From contig JAFPTE010000064.1 of assembly GCA_017400415.1 (NCBI GenBank), forward strand, positions 1-13,068: a stretch of DNA of 13,068 nucleotides, written 5' to 3'. A model generated the notes under the pieces. The model was not told the DNA's origin and made no database searches. It saw only the letters and a program-made list of their open reading frames with translations. The first letter of the stretch is position 1. The number at the start of each line of letters is the position of its first letter. Made by a program: the position numbers and the translations under genes. This DNA is from Oscillospiraceae bacterium (GTDB lineage: Bacteria > Bacillota > Clostridia > Oscillospirales > Oscillospiraceae). This document shows, one piece after another, positions 5,797-11,982 of the stretch.

Positions 5797-6996
5797 GTGC
5801 CGGAAACGGAGCTTAATCGTGATACCGTAAGGAAAATAATCTTCATACTCTGCGTGACGGTGCTCTTCTACGCGGCCATCACCCATCTCGGGACTATTTT
5901 TGATGCCTTCAAGTGGGTCATGGGCATCGTTCTGCCCATAATCATCGGCTTTGCGGTGGCCTTCATCATGTCGCCCTTCGCCCAGTTCTTTGAGGACGGG
6001 CTCACCAAGGGCTGCAGGAAACCGAAGATACCGCCCATGAAGCAGAAGCCCGCCCGGATACTTTCCGTGGTCATCGCCTTCCTTCTGGTGGTGGCCGCAG
6101 TTTCCATGCTCATTGTCATCATCATCCCTGAGATCCGCTCCGCCGTGCCCATCCTCCTGGATACGGTGCCCGGCCAGGTCCGCTCCGCCGTTCTGTGGGT
6201 GGACGAGACCGCCGAGAGCTTCGGCCTGCGCCTGGAGCTCCAGAGCTTCGGCGAGATCGACTGGGCAAAGATTTTTGAGCCTATCCGTTCCCTTATGGCC
6301 AATGCGGAGAACGGCAGCATCTTCACGGGCTTCATCGGTGCCGCCTCCTCTGTGGTCAGCGTCCTTCTGGACCTGGGTCTGGGCGCCATCATCGGCTTCC
6401 ACCTGGTGATTCACAAGGAGAATGTGGGCCGGTTCTTCATCCGTGCCCTGAAGGCCTACCTGCCGGAGAAGCGGGCCACGGGCATCATAAACTTCGTGTC
6501 CCTGTGCTCCGGCGCCTTCCGGTCCTTCATGACGGGCCAGCTGCTGGAGGCCTGCGCCCTGGGGATCCTGTGCTGCATCGGCATGTTCATCTTCCGGTTC
6601 CCCTACGCCGTGGCAGTCTCCTTCGTCATGGGCTTCACGGCCCTCATCCCCATCTTCGGCGCATGGATGGGCGGCATTCTGGGCGCCCTCATGGCACTGA
6701 CCGATTCGCCCCTGAAGGCACTGCTCTTCGTGGTGTTCATCATCGCCCTCCAGGCCATTGACAACACCTTCATCTATCCCCGCATCGTGGGCAACGCCAC
6801 CAAGCTGGAGGCTCTGCTGGTGATGGTAGCCGTCATCGTGGGCGGCTCCATGTTCGGGGTCACCGGCATGATACTGGGCGTGCCCGCCATGAGCGTTATC
6901 GACACCCTTCTGAGCCGGGATATAGCCACACGGCTGGAGGCCAAGGGCATTGCCGCCGCCGACGAGGCCCCTCCGGAGGAGCCCCCGAAGAAATAA
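5797..6996 (+). CDS. AI-2E family transporter (YdbI/PerM-like membrane permease)
   Basis: This 399-aa integral membrane protein has the AI-2E transporter layout. Two N-terminal helix pairs (about 14-30, 40-60, 88-111) are followed by a soluble loop (112-175) and a C-terminal helical core (180-370). Core family blocks are visible: the GQLLEA region (247-252), ALIPIFGAWMG (282-292), LQAIDNTFIYP (318-328) and GVTGMILGVPAM (354-365). Members move small molecules or ions; autoinducer-2 export is proved for few, so the substrate is open. The C-terminal tail is charged and proline-rich (DEAPPEEPPKK). The start is uncertain. The only usual in-frame start is GTG at 5797, but it directly abuts the AAGGAGG (5791-5797) that should serve as its ribosome binding site. 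It shares the operon with the two lipid genes, 29 bases after plsC. Confidence 0.88.
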   Translation: MPETELNRDTVRKIIFILCVTVLFYAAITHLGTIFDAFKWVMGIVLPIIIGFAVAFIMSPFAQFFEDGLTKGCRKPKIPPMKQKPARILSVVIAFLLVVAAVSMLIVIIIPEIRSAVPILLDTVPGQVRSAVLWVDETAESFGLRLELQSFGEIDWAKIFEPIRSLMANAENGSIFTGFIGAASSVVSVLLDLGLGAIIGFHLVIHKENVGRFFIRALKAYLPEKRATGIINFVSLCSGAFRSFMTGQLLEACALGILCCIGMFIFRFPYAVAVSFVMGFTALIPIFGAWMGGILGALMALTDSPLKALLFVVFIIALQAIDNTFIYPRIVGNATKLEALLVMVAVIVGGSMFGVTGMILGVPAMSVIDTLLSRDIATRLEAKGIAAADEAPPEEPPKK

Positions 6997-7002
6997 AAAA
7001 CC

Positions 7003-7035
7003 GCCTGCCGTTTTGAAAAAAATGGCAGGCTTTTT
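7003..7035 (+). terminator. Terminator of the phospholipid/permease operon
   Basis: GCCTGCC (7003-7009) pairs with GGCAGGC (7024-7030). The loop contains TTTT and AAAA that can extend the pairing inward, and five T follow. It begins 6 bases after the permease stop. Confidence 0.88.
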
Positions 7036-7079
7036 CAAAATGTAAAAGATGTTATTACCCGAAAAAGGAGGGATTCTCC

Positions 7080-7466
7080 GTGAAAAGCGAGAAAAGAGGT
7101 CAGCTCACCCTTGCGGCCGTCACCCTGGTCATCTGCGTCCTGTGCCCCTGCATCTTCTGGCTGGGAAGCGGCTCCGACGCCATGGGCTTTTCCCTGCTGG
7201 TATTCTACGTTATCCTGCCTGTGACCGCCCTGGCGGCAAGCCTTGCTGCCGGGCTCCGGGATTACTGGGGAAAGCTCAAGTGGCTCCTGCCCCTGGTCTT
7301 CGCCCTGGTGTACGTCGTCACGGACTACGCCACCTTCCTCGTGGCCAACAACATCCTCACCGGTAGGATAAACCCGCCCCGGTTTGACCTTTGCTGGCTG
7401 GGGGCTGCGGCCTCCCTTCTGGGCCTGGGCCTCGGCTGCCTCATAAGGTGGATAAAAAAGAAATAA
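7080..7466 (+). CDS. Small four-helix membrane protein of unknown function
   Basis: This 128-aa hydrophobic protein has four likely membrane helices (about residues 9-28, 36-58, 67-91 and 104-123) and basic ends (MKSEKR... and ...RWIKKK), so both termini are probably cytoplasmic. I recognise no family motif. Possible ligand residues are few: cysteines 19, 22, 24, 105 and 120. The start is GTG at 7080, chosen because AAGGAGG lies 8 bases upstream (7065-7071); no ATG is better placed. The gene stands alone between the terminator of the permease operon and a convergent terminator. No promoter was clearly identified, so it may depend on read-through. Confidence 0.8.
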   Translation: MKSEKRGQLTLAAVTLVICVLCPCIFWLGSGSDAMGFSLLVFYVILPVTALAASLAAGLRDYWGKLKWLLPLVFALVYVVTDYATFLVANNILTGRINPPRFDLCWLGAAASLLGLGLGCLIRWIKKK

Positions 7467-7472
7467 AAAACC

Positions 7473-7505
7473 CGCCCTCCTGCCGGAGCTAACGGCAAGA
7501 GGGCG
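7473..7505. terminator. Convergent bidirectional terminator
   Basis: CGCCCTC (7473-7479) pairs with GAGGGCG (7499-7505), and inside it TGCCG (7481-7485) pairs with CGGCA (7493-7497) across one mismatch. On the minus strand the stem runs into GGTTTTTTATTT, a strong U-tract. On the plus strand the tail (AGGCTATTTTAG) is weaker. It separates the plus-strand membrane gene from the minus-strand reductase, which end 47 bases apart. Confidence 0.88.
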
Positions 7506-7513
7506 AGGCTATT

Positions 7514-8551
7514 TTAGAAATTATGCGGCAGGAGCTCCTTGCCCGCCAGGACCTCACGGTAGTCCTTAAGGTTGCGCTTAAGGAGCTCCGGCGTATCCAG
7601 GCCGAAGGGGCACTTGGAGGCGCAGCTGCGGCAGCCCAGGCAGTCGTCGATCTTGTTCATAAGGGCCTGGCCCTTCTCCCCCAGGTTTGCCTCGGAGGGA
7701 GCCCGGCGCAGCAGCAGGCTCATTCTGGCGGCGGTGTTTATCTCGATGCCCACCGGGCAGGGCATGCAGTAGCCGCAGCCCCGGCAGAATTCGCCGATAA
7801 GCTGCCGGCGGTCATTATCGATGAGCTCATTGAGCTCCGGCGTCTCCTCAGGCGGGTTTTTGATATAGGAGAGGAACTCCTCCAGCTCCCAGTCCCGCTG
7901 GACGCCCCAGATGGGCATGACCCCGGGAAAGCGCTTCATCCACAGGCAGGCGGCGGCGGAGCTGGTGATTAGCCCGCCGGAAAGGCCCTTCATGCAGATA
8001 AAGCCCATGCCGGAAGCCAGAGTGTCGTGCACAAGGCTGATTTCCTTTTCCGTGCTCAGATAGCTGAAGGGGAACTGCAGGGTGGCGAAAAGGCCGCTTT
8101 CCACGGCCTGCCGGGCCACGTCCAGCCGGTGATTGGTTATGGATATGAAGCGTATCTTCCCCTGCTGCAGGGCCTCCTGAGCCGCCTCCCAGAGGCCGCT
8201 GGGATGGCCGGGCACGGGGCAGAAGGGCGGGTTGTGGAACTGGTAGATGTCGATATAGTCCGTGCCCAGGGTCCGGAGGCTTGTCTCCAGGTCCGCCCTG
8301 AAGCCGGCGGCGTCCCTGGCCATGGTCTTTGTGGCCAGGATTATCTTATCACGCATGCCCCTGAAGGCGGCGCCCACCTTCTCCTCGCTGTCGGAGTAGG
8401 CCCGGGCGGTGTCAAAGTATGTAACGCCCCCGTCATAGGCCCGGAGCAGGAGCCTTACGGCCTCAGCCCTGGAAATGCGCTGGATGGGCAGGGCGCCGAA
8501 GCCCGTGTCCTCCGCAAAGAGTCCGGTTTTTCCGATAGGTATTCTTGACAT
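7514..8551 (-). CDS. Aldo-keto reductase with C-terminal 2x[4Fe-4S] ferredoxin domain
   Basis: This 345-aa protein fuses an aldo-keto reductase barrel (about 1-245) to a ferredoxin-like tail. The catalytic tetrad is visible as D47, Y52 (FDTARAYSDSE), K75 (ATKT) and H106 (QFHN). Two cysteine groups follow: C256-x2-C259-x2-C262-x2-C265-P and C304-x2-C307-x2-C310-x3-C314-P, each suited to a 4Fe-4S cluster. The iron-sulphur part implies electron exchange with ferredoxin or a flavoprotein as well as, or in place of, NADPH. The substrate is unknown. Fusions of this type are frequent in anaerobic Clostridia. The start ATG has AAGGAG 8 bases upstream. It is the last gene of the minus-strand operon, 19 bases after the dehydrogenase. 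Confidence 0.92.
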   Translation of the reverse strand: MSRIPIGKTGLFAEDTGFGALPIQRISRAEAVRLLLRAYDGGVTYFDTARAYSDSEEKVGAAFRGMRDKIILATKTMARDAAGFRADLETSLRTLGTDYIDIYQFHNPPFCPVPGHPSGLWEAAQEALQQGKIRFISITNHRLDVARQAVESGLFATLQFPFSYLSTEKEISLVHDTLASGMGFICMKGLSGGLITSSAAACLWMKRFPGVMPIWGVQRDWELEEFLSYIKNPPEETPELNELIDNDRRQLIGEFCRGCGYCMPCPVGIEINTAARMSLLLRRAPSEANLGEKGQALMNKIDDCLGCRSCASKCPFGLDTPELLKRNLKDYREVLAGKELLPHNF

Positions 8552-8570
8552 AGCTCTGTCTCCTTAAGTA

Positions 8571-9287
8571 TTAAACGGCAAAGCCTCCGTCGACGGAGAG
8601 CACCTGTCCCGTTATGAAGGAGGCGCCCTCCCCCACCAGGAAGCTGACGGCGGCGGCCACGTCCTCGGCGGTGCCGATGCGGCCCAGGGGGGTCTCCTCC
8701 TTAAGCTGGGCCATGGTCTCCTCCGACAGGGCGGAGTTCATCTCCGTGTCGATAACGCCGGGGCACAGGCAGTTTACGGTGATGCCGGAGGGCCCCAGCT
8801 CCTTGGCAAGGGCCTTGGCAAAGCCCACCAGTGCGGCCTTGGAGGCGGAGTAGGCCGCCTCACAGGAGGCGCCCCGGAGGCCCCACATGCTGGATATGAG
8901 CACTATGCGGCCCCAGCCCGCCCTTATCATATAGGGCGCCGCCGCCCGGCAGGCGTTGAAGGCCCCCTCCACGTTCACGGCAAAGAGCCGCCGCCACTGG
9001 GCGGTGGTCATATCCTGGAAAAGGCCGATGTGACTTATGCCGGCGGAGCACACCAGTATCCCGGCGCCGCCGGTCTCGGAGAGCATTTTTTCCGCCGTGG
9101 CCGGGTCCGCAATATCGCCCCCTACGGCAATGCCGCCGATCTCTTCCGCCAGGGAACGGGCCCGCTTCTCTGCGGCCAGATAGCCCACGGTCACGGTCTT
9201 CCCCTGGGCGGCCAGAGCCCGGCAGACTGCAGCGCCGATGCCCCGGGAGCCCCCGGTCACTATGGCTTTGTTTCTGAATTCCGTCAT
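8571..9287 (-). CDS. Short-chain dehydrogenase/reductase (FabG-like SDR)
   Basis: This 238-aa Rossmann-fold NAD(P)-dependent oxidoreductase is of classical SDR size. The nucleotide-binding TGGSRGIG is at 11-18, a CSAG variant of the NNAG motif at 80-83, and the catalytic residues are N105, S133, Y146 and K150 (AAYSASK). The CPG motif at 175-177 and the C-terminal SVDGG are also present. It resembles 3-oxoacyl-ACP reductases, but with no fatty-acid genes beside it the substrate is open. The start chosen is the ATG at 9287, because its ATGA overlaps the stop of the upstream gene and implies translational coupling. A GTG five codons upstream (9302) is possible but overlaps the upstream gene and has no clear ribosome binding site. 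AAGGTGG lies 11 bases before the chosen ATG. Confidence 0.92.
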   Translation of the reverse strand: MTEFRNKAIVTGGSRGIGAAVCRALAAQGKTVTVGYLAAEKRARSLAEEIGGIAVGGDIADPATAEKMLSETGGAGILVCSAGISHIGLFQDMTTAQWRRLFAVNVEGAFNACRAAAPYMIRAGWGRIVLISSMWGLRGASCEAAYSASKAALVGFAKALAKELGPSGITVNCLCPGVIDTEMNSALSEETMAQLKEETPLGRIGTAEDVAAAVSFLVGEGASFITGQVLSVDGGFAV

Positions 9288-9616
9288 ACCATCATCAGCC
9301 ACCTTACGAGAAAGAGTACGGCCACACCGGGCACCCCCAGAATGCCTACGATAAGGGCGTTTATCCAGTTCACCCCTATGCTGACCCCGATAAAGGAGCC
9401 CAGATAGTTGATGACCGCCAGGGAAATGAAGCCCAGCACGGTGTTCGTGATGAGCTTGAAGAGCAGCTTTATGGGCTTTGTGAGAATGAACCAGGCCAGG
9501 GCTATGAGCCCCACGGTCAGCACCGCAGCCCCGAAGCCCTGGAGGGCCGTCAGCTTTGTGACCGCCTCCTGGACCTTGTCCGCATAGGGCTCCAGCATTT
9601 CCGTTACATGTTCCAT
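9284..9616 (-). CDS. BofA-family (pro-sigma-K processing inhibitor-like) membrane protein
   Basis: This 110-aa protein ends in the conserved BofA-type block: a hydrophobic stretch, then NYLGSFIGVSIGVNWINALIV-like residues (70-90) and the G-V-P-G turn (94-97), with a closing helix (98-108). In Bacillus, BofA holds the sigma-K-activating membrane protease SpoIVFB inactive in the forespore-engulfing membrane. Here the N-terminus (1-25) is a polar, helix-prone extension (MEHVTEMLEPYADKVQEAV) ahead of the first membrane helix (about 27-46). The usual recR neighbour is absent. Instead it lies between a PAP2 phosphatase and a dehydrogenase, overlapping the latter by four bases. The family call is by motif. 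A role in sporulation here is inference. The start ATG has GGGAGG 8 bases upstream. Confidence 0.8.
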   Translation of the reverse strand: MEHVTEMLEPYADKVQEAVTKLTALQGFGAAVLTVGLIALAWFILTKPIKLLFKLITNTVLGFISLAVINYLGSFIGVSIGVNWINALIVGILGVPGVAVLFLVRWLMMV

Positions 9617-9639
9617 AAATCAGGCCTCCCTGAGGAAGT

Positions 9640-10269
9640 TTACTCCCGGTCTGCCTTGTCTATGAGCTTTTTCTCGGCTATCTTCTGATAAACCAGATTG
9701 ACGATGAGGGCGGCGGCAATGCCCGCCAGGGTGCCGATGATTATTCCGCCGATGATGTCAGAGGGGTAATGGACCATCAGATAGTTCCGGCTCACGCCCA
9801 TAAGCATGGCGGCCAGGGCCGCAAAGGGTATGTACTTCTTGCCCTTGGCCCCGCAGAAGGCGGCGGAGAAATCGCAGACCACGGTGGTGTGGCCGGAGGG
9901 GAAGGAATAGTCGGACTCGGAGTGGGAGCCCACCAGGGTCCACCAGGTGCGTATCTCCTCGGAGAAATTATATGGCCGGGGCCGCAGCACCAGGGGCTTT
10001 ATGAGAAGGTTTGTGAACAGTGCGCCTATCATGATGCCCGCCAGGCAGGTTATGCCCACGCGCCGGGTCTTTTTGATGCAGATGAGGACTATGCTTGTGA
10101 CGATGAAGAAGATGCCGCCCTTGCCGAAGTAGCTGATGAAGACCATCAGCGGCGTCATGACGACGCCGGCAGACTCCGCCAGGCTGTGGTAAAAGCTGAG
10201 GATTGCGTAATCCAGGCTGTAAAAAATGTCGTTGATGAGCTGTGCCGCAGGCGTCAGTACAAGGTCCAT
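9640..10269 (-). CDS. PAP2-family membrane phosphatase
   Basis: This 209-aa integral membrane acid phosphatase is likely to dephosphorylate a lipid phosphate (phosphatidate, phosphatidylglycerophosphate or undecaprenyl pyrophosphate) on the outer face. All three signature blocks are present: K91-x6-R98-P99 (KPLVLRPRP), P124-S-G-H127 (SFPSGHTT), and S160-R161 with H167 and D171 (GVSRNYLMVHYPSD). About six membrane segments surround them. The start ATG at 10269 has AAGGAGG 9 bases upstream. The frame remains open for 68 codons further but that part lies over the promoter and the end of the exporter gene. It is the first gene of a four-gene operon, 23 bases before the BofA-like gene. Given the PgsA- and PlsC-like genes nearby, a lipid substrate fits. 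Confidence 0.92.
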   Translation of the reverse strand: MDLVLTPAAQLINDIFYSLDYAILSFYHSLAESAGVVMTPLMVFISYFGKGGIFFIVTSIVLICIKKTRRVGITCLAGIMIGALFTNLLIKPLVLRPRPYNFSEEIRTWWTLVGSHSESDYSFPSGHTTVVCDFSAAFCGAKGKKYIPFAALAAMLMGVSRNYLMVHYPSDIIGGIIIGTLAGIAAALIVNLVYQKIAEKKLIDKADRE

Positions 10270-10300
10270 AGGAATTATCCTCCTTGGTATTCTCGGTATC

Positions 10301-10329
10301 AGTATAACCCAAACGGGGCGAAAAAGCAA
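10301..10329 (-). promoter_or_regulatory. Promoter of the PAP2-BofA-SDR-AKR operon
   Basis: Read on the minus strand, TTGCTT (10324-10329), a 17-base spacer and TATACT (10301-10306) lie 31 bases before the PAP2 start codon, directly after the end of the exporter gene. This gives the operon its own start. Confidence 0.75.
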
Positions 10330-10336
10330 TATAAGA

Positions 10337-11671
10337 CTATTTCGGTATGCCCATTTTCCGGACGGTGTAAAAATAAAGGGGCACCTCATATATGAGCATG
10401 GCGGTCCAGCCCACGGCGGAGGCCACTGCCACCCCGGGAACGCCGAGGGCGGGCACCAGCCAGATGCAGGCAAGGGCCCGGAGGCCTATCTGCAGGAAGG
10501 TGCAGAAGGCGGTGGTCATCATGTGGCCGATACCCCGGAAAAAGTTCTGGATTCCGTTTGTAAAGGCGGGATAGAGGTAAAAAATCGTCATGTACCCCAG
10601 GTAGGCCGTGCCGATTTCGATGACCGCCCCGGCGCCCTCCCCGTCCACGAACATGGCCACAAGAGGCCGGCGGAACAGGGCCGCCACGGTGCCGATGAAG
10701 ACGTAATAGCCCACCTCCAGGGCGATTCCCGCCCGGAAGCCCGGCCGGATCCGCTCCTCCTTCCCCGCTCCCCTGTTCTGGGCGATAAAGGTGGAGATGG
10801 CGGAGCCCAGGGTCTGGCAGGGCACGATGGCAAAGTCGTCAAGCCTGGTGACGGCGTTGAAGGCGGCGATGGCCTCCACGCTGTGAAGGGCGTTTATCTG
10901 CCCGCTGACGGCCAGCTTGCCCAGAGGCAGCACGGTCTGCTGCAGGGCCGTAGGGGCCCCGTAGGCCAGCACCCGCCGCAGAATAGCCCGGTCCGGCCTG
11001 AGCTCCTCCATGCCGGGGGTCAGCTCCTTCCGCCGCCGGGTCATGTAAACGGCGCTGAGAAGGGCGGAAACAGCCTCCGCCGCCACCGTTGTTATGGCGC
11101 TGACCGTGACTCCCATGTGGAGGGCCCCCAGGAAGATAAGGTCCAGGACCCCGTTGAGGGCGGAGGATATGGCCAGGAATATGAGGGGCGTTCTGGAGTC
11201 CCCGATGCTCTTGAGGCCGGAGGCCAGGGCGTTGTAGGCAAAGGTGAAGGGTGCGCCCAGGAAGGTTATGCGGAGATAGACGACCGTCATTTCAAATATC
11301 TCCTCCGGCACGGCCAGAAGCCGGAGGATAGGCCGGGCCAGCAGTATGCCCAGAAGGGCCACGGACACGCTGAGCACAAGGCCCAGAGTCAGGGTGGTGC
11401 CCAGGGTCTTCCGGAGCCTTTTGCCGTCCCCGGCGCCCCAGGCCTCGCTCATAAGGACCCCGGAGCCGATGGTGAGGCCCGTTATGGCCAGGATTATGAG
11501 GTTCATGACGGGCCCGGCCACGCCCTCCGCCGCCAGAGCTTTTTCGCCGATGAAGCGGCCGGCGATAATGGAGTCCACGGCGTTGTAGCCCAGCTGCAGG
11601 TAATTGCCCAGGATGAGCGGCACGGCGTAGCGCACCAGGTGCCCCATGGGCTTTCCCTCTGTCATTTTCAC
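10337..11671 (-). CDS. MATE-family multidrug efflux transporter
   Basis: This 444-aa polytopic membrane protein has the usual MATE length and twelve-helix pattern in two homologous halves. The family hallmark NAVDSIIAGRFIGEKALAAEG lies at residues 30-50 in the first half. A related pattern (AIAAFNAVTRLDDFAIVPCQTLG) opens the second. Members export drugs or metabolites in exchange for sodium ions or protons; the substrate is not predictable. The start is GTG at 11671, supported by GGGAGG 7 bases upstream (11679-11684). An ATG two codons on (11665) is an alternative with AGGGTG just before it. It has its own divergent promoter. No clear terminator hairpin separates it from the PAP2 operon 67 bases downstream, so some read-through is likely. 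Confidence 0.93.
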   Translation of the reverse strand: MKMTEGKPMGHLVRYAVPLILGNYLQLGYNAVDSIIAGRFIGEKALAAEGVAGPVMNLIILAITGLTIGSGVLMSEAWGAGDGKRLRKTLGTTLTLGLVLSVSVALLGILLARPILRLLAVPEEIFEMTVVYLRITFLGAPFTFAYNALASGLKSIGDSRTPLIFLAISSALNGVLDLIFLGALHMGVTVSAITTVAAEAVSALLSAVYMTRRRKELTPGMEELRPDRAILRRVLAYGAPTALQQTVLPLGKLAVSGQINALHSVEAIAAFNAVTRLDDFAIVPCQTLGSAISTFIAQNRGAGKEERIRPGFRAGIALEVGYYVFIGTVAALFRRPLVAMFVDGEGAGAVIEIGTAYLGYMTIFYLYPAFTNGIQNFFRGIGHMMTTAFCTFLQIGLRALACIWLVPALGVPGVAVASAVGWTAMLIYEVPLYFYTVRKMGIPK

Positions 11672-11697
11672 CCTGCCGCCTCCCTTCCTTTTTTACC

Positions 11698-11726
11698 ATT
11701 ATACACCGGCAGAGCCGGGAAGTCGA
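11698..11726 (-). promoter_or_regulatory. Promoter of the MATE gene
   Basis: On the minus strand, TCGACT (11721-11726), a 17-base spacer and a perfect TATAAT (11698-11703) precede the gene by about 27 bases. The -35 is imperfect. It stands back to back with the plus-strand RNase J promoter. Confidence 0.7.
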
Positions 11727-11745
11727 GGTCCGTCGAAAGATTTTT

Positions 11746-11774
11746 TTGACAAACGTCCCCGGGGGTGTTATAAT
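11746..11774 (+). promoter_or_regulatory. Perfect consensus promoter for RNase J
   Basis: TTGACA (11746-11751), exactly 17 bases, then TATAAT (11769-11774). All twelve core bases match the vegetative sigma consensus. Transcription should begin near 11781, giving a leader of about 200 nt before the RNase J start. Confidence 0.92.
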
Positions 11775-11780
11775 AGGCGG

Positions 11781-11982
11781 AGCTGCGGCCGGGTTTGCCG
11801 CCTTTTAAAGATATCAGTCACCGCAGTGCGGTGCTTTTATAAAAAACCAGACAGCACACGGGGTGCGGAGAGCCCGAATTTTCCGGCGTGACGGGGCCGG
11901 AAATGAGGGCGCCGGGCTATGATACTCCTATGCCTGTTTGGCTGCAAAAAACATATTTTTACTGAAAAGGAGTATATTTTTA
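11781..11982 (+). promoter_or_regulatory. Structured 5' leader of the RNase J mRNA
   Basis: Four pairings are visible by hand. GCGGC (11785-11789) pairs with GCCGC (11797-11801), followed by CTTTT. CACCGC (11819-11824) pairs with GCGGTG (11828-11833), followed by CTTTTAT. A compound stem has AGCCCG (11871-11876) with CGGGCT (11913-11918) around TTTCCGGC (11880-11887) with GCCGGAAA (11896-11903). Finally ATACTCCT (11922-11929) is perfectly complementary to AGGAGTAT (11968-11975), which contains the ribosome binding site of RNase J (AAGGAG, 11967-11972). The last pairing would hide the site. I recognise no known riboswitch or T-box. Confidence 0.6.

Noticed and set aside
5377..7038. Very long minus-strand open frame (553 codons) opposite plsC and the permease
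   Set aside because: It is antisense to two genes with clear family motifs, has a low-complexity composition rich in H, G, D and E typical of antisense frames in GC-rich genes, and has no recognisable domain.
10226..11749. Long plus-strand open frame (507 codons) opposite the MATE gene
   Set aside because: It is antisense to a gene with unmistakable MATE motifs, its composition (H, G, Q, E, D) is that of a shadow frame, and it crosses the PAP2 promoter and MATE start region.
11646..11891. An 81-codon plus-strand frame running from the MATE start into the RNase J leader
   Set aside because: It spans two promoters and has no ribosome binding site or recognisable content. The sequence is better explained as promoter and leader DNA.
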